Source of the DNA: Spirosoma radiotolerans
GTDB lineage: Bacteria > Bacteroidota > Bacteroidia > Cytophagales > Spirosomataceae
Direction of reading: 5' to 3'
NCBI RefSeq assembly: GCF_000974425.1
Contig: NZ_CP010429.1
Coordinates: 1,364,001 to 1,428,000 of the forward strand
Length of the DNA: 64,000 nt
Shown here: piece after piece, positions 61,319 through 64,000 of the stretch
Layout of the letters: the number at the start of each line of letters is the position of its first letter
Numbering within the stretch: the stretch's first letter is position 1
The notes under the pieces: generated by a model
Told to the model about the DNA's origin: nothing
Database searches by the model: none
Seen by the model: only the letters and a program-made list of their open reading frames with translations
Made by a program: the position numbers and the translations under genes

Positions 61319-62353
61319 TTACAAAAGTACAATATCATTTGCATTGGCAACCTCAACGTTTTGCTGGTTAAGCTGTTGCGCCAGTGTTTCAGACGAAATC
61401 CGGGCGCGGGCTACGGCCACCGTTGTTTGATCTTCGGCAATGATTTCGATCATTTCGCCCGTTGCAAATTCGCCAACGATGGTTCTGACCCCTACGGCCA
61501 GCAGGCTGCGTCGTTGCTGCAAGGCCCGAACAGCACCCGCATCGATCTGAATACGACCAACGGCCAGACTGCCACTGCCAAGCCACCGGTTGCGGGCCGA
61601 GAGGGCTGTAGCCTGTGGGGTAAATTCAGTACCAAGTTCATGGCGTAACGCCCGGCTAATGCTATCCGGTTCGCTCAATCCGAAAATAACGACCCGAATA
61701 CCCATCCGGGTTGCCAGTTTGGCAAATGTTAGTTTCGAGGCCATGCCGCCTAATCCCAGTGATGATTTATCGGTCCGGACAACACCGAATACACGTTCAT
61801 CAAAGTCGGAAACCTGCCTGATTATCTGATTGTTGGCATCCAGCAAGCCACCTACGGAGGTACAAAGCATCAAGGCTTCGGCCCCAAAACCAACTGCAAT
61901 GAGCGTGGCCAGTTCGTCGTTATCCGAAAATTTGAGTTCGCGGTTACTGACCACGTCGTTTTCGTTGGCAATCGGAATCAAGTCATTGGCCCAGAGCTCT
62001 TCATACGTCTGCTTTAGTTGCAGAAACTGATCCCGATTGGCAAAGTGATGCCGTTCGCACAGGCTTTGGGCAATAGAAATGCCATAAATAGAAAAAAAAC
62101 GGGAATACTGATTGAGCAATAGCAAGTTGCCAACCGCGGCTGCGGCTTTTCGTTGCGTAATATCCCCCCGATATTCGCGAATTAAGGATTTGCCAGCACC
62201 AACGGCCCCCGACGATACCAGCACAATGCGATAATAGGGATGCAAGGCGGCCACCTGTCGCGCAATGTCAACCATTACGGGTTCGTTTGGCTCGCCATTG
62301 GGTTTAGTGATGGACGCCGTACCAAATTTAAGTACAAGAACGGGCTTTGTCAT
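61319..62353 (-). CDS. proB: Glutamate 5-kinase
   Basis: A 344-residue enzyme that phosphorylates glutamate in the first step of proline synthesis. I start at ATG 62353 (MTKPVLVLKFGTAS) because a -7 box overlaps the longer alternative at 62374. The kinase domain (1-260) has VLVSSGAVGAGKSLI and FSDNDELATLIAVG; a PUA domain follows (about 265-340, GAVRALQQRRSLLAVGVRTI), as in E. coli ProB. proA follows at 2 bp. Confidence 0.96.
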   Translation of the reverse strand: MTKPVLVLKFGTASITKPNGEPNEPVMVDIARQVAALHPYYRIVLVSSGAVGAGKSLIREYRGDITQRKAAAAVGNLLLLNQYSRFFSIYGISIAQSLCERHHFANRDQFLQLKQTYEELWANDLIPIANENDVVSNRELKFSDNDELATLIAVGFGAEALMLCTSVGGLLDANNQIIRQVSDFDERVFGVVRTDKSSLGLGGMASKLTFAKLATRMGIRVVIFGLSEPDSISRALRHELGTEFTPQATALSARNRWLGSGSLAVGRIQIDAGAVRALQQRRSLLAVGVRTIVGEFATGEMIEIIAEDQTTVAVARARISSETLAQQLNQQNVEVANANDIVLL

Positions 62354-62358
62354 GGCGG

Positions 62359-62366
62359 CAAAGATA
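62359..62366 (-). promoter_or_regulatory. Bacteroidetes -7 box TATCTTTG for proB
   Basis: Exact TAnnTTTG on the minus strand, 5 bp before the chosen proB ATG. Transcription would start at or beside the start codon. Confidence 0.5.
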
Positions 62367-62393
62367 CGGACCAATGCCGCATCACCGCGCTAC

Positions 62394-63017
62394 TCACCTG
62401 GATGGGTTCTTTTTAATCGTGGGTACTGGTTCCACAAAACGAGCTTTTTGGCGTAGGGCGGCTTTAAGTTGCTTCAGGTAGTCGGCTTTGGGAATTTCAA
62501 TGGCCCCGTACCGCCGAACATTGTCGTTGATAAACTGGGTATCAAGCAGGGTAAAGTGTTGCTGGCGGAGAATCAGAATCAGGTGATGGAAGGCTACTTT
62601 GGAGGCATTACTCACCCTATTGAACATGGATTCACCAAAAAAAGCACTGCCCAGCGCCACGCCATAGAGGCCACCCACTAACCTGTCGTCTATATACGTT
62701 TCTACGCTGTGTGCGAGGCCCATCTGGTGCAATTCGGTGTAGGCATCAATAATTTCTTCCGAAATCCAGACACTGTCATCGTCAGAGCGGGGAATCGCAC
62801 AGAAATGCATCACTTCCTTAAAGGCGGTATTAATACGAACTTCGAATTGATTGCGATTAAGAACCGGACGAAGCGATTTGGCTGGTTTGTAAGTAGCCAG
62901 CGGAATAATCGCACGGGGATCTGGCGCGTACCAGTAAAGCGTACCGTCGGCGTCGGCCATAGGGAAAATACCATTTATGTAGCCGTAAACGAGATCGTCG
63001 GCGGTGAGCTTATCCAT
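62394..63017 (-). CDS. aat: Leucyl/phenylalanyl-tRNA-protein transferase
   Basis: A 207-residue Aat protein that adds Leu or Phe to N-terminal Lys/Arg of proteins, marking them for the ClpS/ClpAP N-degron pathway. The family pattern is clear: LVYGYINGIFPMADADGTLY, WYAPDPRAIIPL, NAFKEVMHFCAI-type region and GLAHSVETYIDDRLVGGLYG. It lies upstream of proB with 40 bp between, but proB has its own -7 box. Confidence 0.95.
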   Translation of the reverse strand: MDKLTADDLVYGYINGIFPMADADGTLYWYAPDPRAIIPLATYKPAKSLRPVLNRNQFEVRINTAFKEVMHFCAIPRSDDDSVWISEEIIDAYTELHQMGLAHSVETYIDDRLVGGLYGVALGSAFFGESMFNRVSNASKVAFHHLILILRQQHFTLLDTQFINDNVRRYGAIEIPKADYLKQLKAALRQKARFVEPVPTIKKNPSR

Positions 63018-63040
63018 TAAACTTGTGGGTGTATACTGAG

Positions 63041-63048
63041 CAAAGATA
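63041..63048 (-). promoter_or_regulatory. Bacteroidetes -7 box TATCTTTG for aat
   Basis: Exact TAnnTTTG on the minus strand, with transcription expected about 18 nt before the aat start codon. Confidence 0.5.
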
Positions 63049-63219
63049 AAACATTCAGGGACTATTTTGATAGCCCTAGCAGAAGGCCAATGGGTAGCTG
63101 AATCATCCGGGGATAGTCTGCATGCCTACCACAAAATGTATATACGTCCATGATATAGTGTGAATTGATCATTTAACTAATATATTGCTTCCCTGTTAGC
63201 GTACATTTACCCACCACAT

Positions 63220-64000
63220 ATGTTCACCTTCCTGTTTAACCGGCACGTCCTGCTGACGGTTGTCATTGCCTTTATGGGGCTATCCACTGGGTTTGCCCAA
63301 AAAGCGAAAGAAAAAGACCCTGCCCCGGCCATTAAATTCGGTCAGATTATCCCCGATCAGTTTCTGAACGTCACCACAGATTCTACCGCTGAAGCCGTAG
63401 CGCTGTACGATTATGGTGAGGTCACCTTTGATAATAACAGCGGCAATTTATGGCTGGTATCTCATTACCACGTCAGGCTGCAGATACGAAAAAAATCAGC
63501 CTATGATCGGGCCACCATCGAACTGGTAGCCCGCCGTGGCAAAACGGGACAGCACGAAATGATTACCGATTTCGAGGGCTATACCTACAATCTTGTCGAT
63601 GGGAATGTGTCGATTGACCAACTGAATAAAACGGGCCATTTTACCGAACGGGCATCGGATCAGTTCTGGATAGAAAAGTACACCCTGCCCAATGTGCGGG
63701 AGGGTTCTATTATTGACTATCGGTACACGGTGCGTACACCATTCAGTGTCAGTTACAATCCTAAAACGTGGCGGTTTCAGCAGCGTATACCCGTTAACTG
63801 GAGCGAATACCGCATTACCATACCTGATTATTTCTACTATAAAATAATGCAAACTGGGTATGTGCCCATGACGGTCAATACCCGTAAACCAACCACCGTA
63901 GACCTGTTACCAGGTCAGGGGGCCGTAGGAGCATCCGCCTATCGATTTGCAATGGGCAACGTTCCGGCGTTTCGCAACGAAGCATATATTACCACTGACG
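63220..64000 (+). CDS. DUF3857-domain secreted protein, partial (3' end outside window)
   Basis: The frame starts at ATG 63220 and continues past the window edge; 260 residues are visible. A signal peptide (LTVVIAFMGLSTGFAQ) is followed by the DUF3857 domain, with ALYDYGEVTFDNNSGNLWLV, YHVRLQIRKKSAYDRATIEL and NVREGSIIDYRYTVRTPF, which are family hallmarks. Full-length members add a transglutaminase-like domain and a C-terminal DUF2569-like or membrane region; here that part is outside. The function is not established. Confidence 0.85.
   Translation, partial: MFTFLFNRHVLLTVVIAFMGLSTGFAQKAKEKDPAPAIKFGQIIPDQFLNVTTDSTAEAVALYDYGEVTFDNNSGNLWLVSHYHVRLQIRKKSAYDRATIELVARRGKTGQHEMITDFEGYTYNLVDGNVSIDQLNKTGHFTERASDQFWIEKYTLPNVREGSIIDYRYTVRTPFSVSYNPKTWRFQQRIPVNWSEYRITIPDYFYYKIMQTGYVPMTVNTRKPTTVDLLPGQGAVGASAYRFAMGNVPAFRNEAYITTD

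Noticed and set aside
1..64000. Prophage, integrative element or replication origin
   Set aside because: No integrase, transposase, phage structural gene, tRNA attachment site or dnaA-box cluster was seen.

Overview
The window looks like chromosome of a Bacteroidota bacterium of the Cytophagales, probably Spirosoma or a close relative. The reasons are: SusC/SusD outer-membrane pairs with ECF sigma factors, AMP nucleosidase of the short Bacteroidetes type, DUF3857 and CarboxypepD_reg-like proteins, promoters with the Bacteroidetes -7 box TAnnTTTG, almost no Shine-Dalgarno sequences, and many secreted glycan-active proteins. I see no rRNA, tRNA, CRISPR array, prophage or transposase. This identification rests on family recognition only.

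Left part (1-14.1 kb): a leftward operon of secreted proteins (YdjC/ChbG-like deacetylase, sialidase-like BNR protein, propeller-like protein). Then a rightward locus: ECF sigma factor, a 65-residue protein resembling only the cytoplasmic end of a FecR anti-sigma factor, SusC, SusD and a PhoPQ-activated-type hydrolase. Leftward pyrB and a sulfatase follow. The gap at 14.1-15.1 kb holds a decayed DUF433/DUF5615 toxin-antitoxin pair with several inactivating changes.

Middle part (15-37.6 kb): mostly single housekeeping or accessory genes. They include a GH13 enzyme, Maf, an Omp85-like protein, a MarR regulator, YceI, an orphan HSDR_N nuclease domain, AMP nucleosidase, a TPR protein, Hsp20, a TrpF-like protein, argH with a small partner, MFS/DMT/GRP transporters, an orphan RecB-like nuclease preceded by six copies of a 16-bp tandem repeat, a second sulfatase and an outer-membrane beta-barrel.

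Right part (37.9-64 kb): a compact red-light module (bacteriophytochrome kinase, single-domain response regulator, biliverdin-making heme oxygenase) faces a multi-PAS kinase. Then come an iron-permease-family protein, a thioredoxin protein and a glycosyltransferase. A five-gene leftward cluster (UxaA-type dehydratase, SDR, FAH hydrolase, COG3618 lactonase, FGGY kinase) reads as non-phosphorylative catabolism of a sugar or sugar acid, perhaps L-fucose-like. Next are an HGSNAT-like membrane protein with adenine deaminase, a second ECF sigma factor, rarA, and an aat-proB-proA operon. A DUF3857 protein runs off the right edge.

Non-coding structure is unusually rich. Four-unit octamer repeats lie directly before the start codons of three leftward genes. 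Long perfect inverted repeats lie between convergent genes, and hairpins fill several junctions of the sugar-acid cluster. A TATCTTTG -7 box recurs, often so close to the start codon that the mRNA should be leaderless or nearly so.
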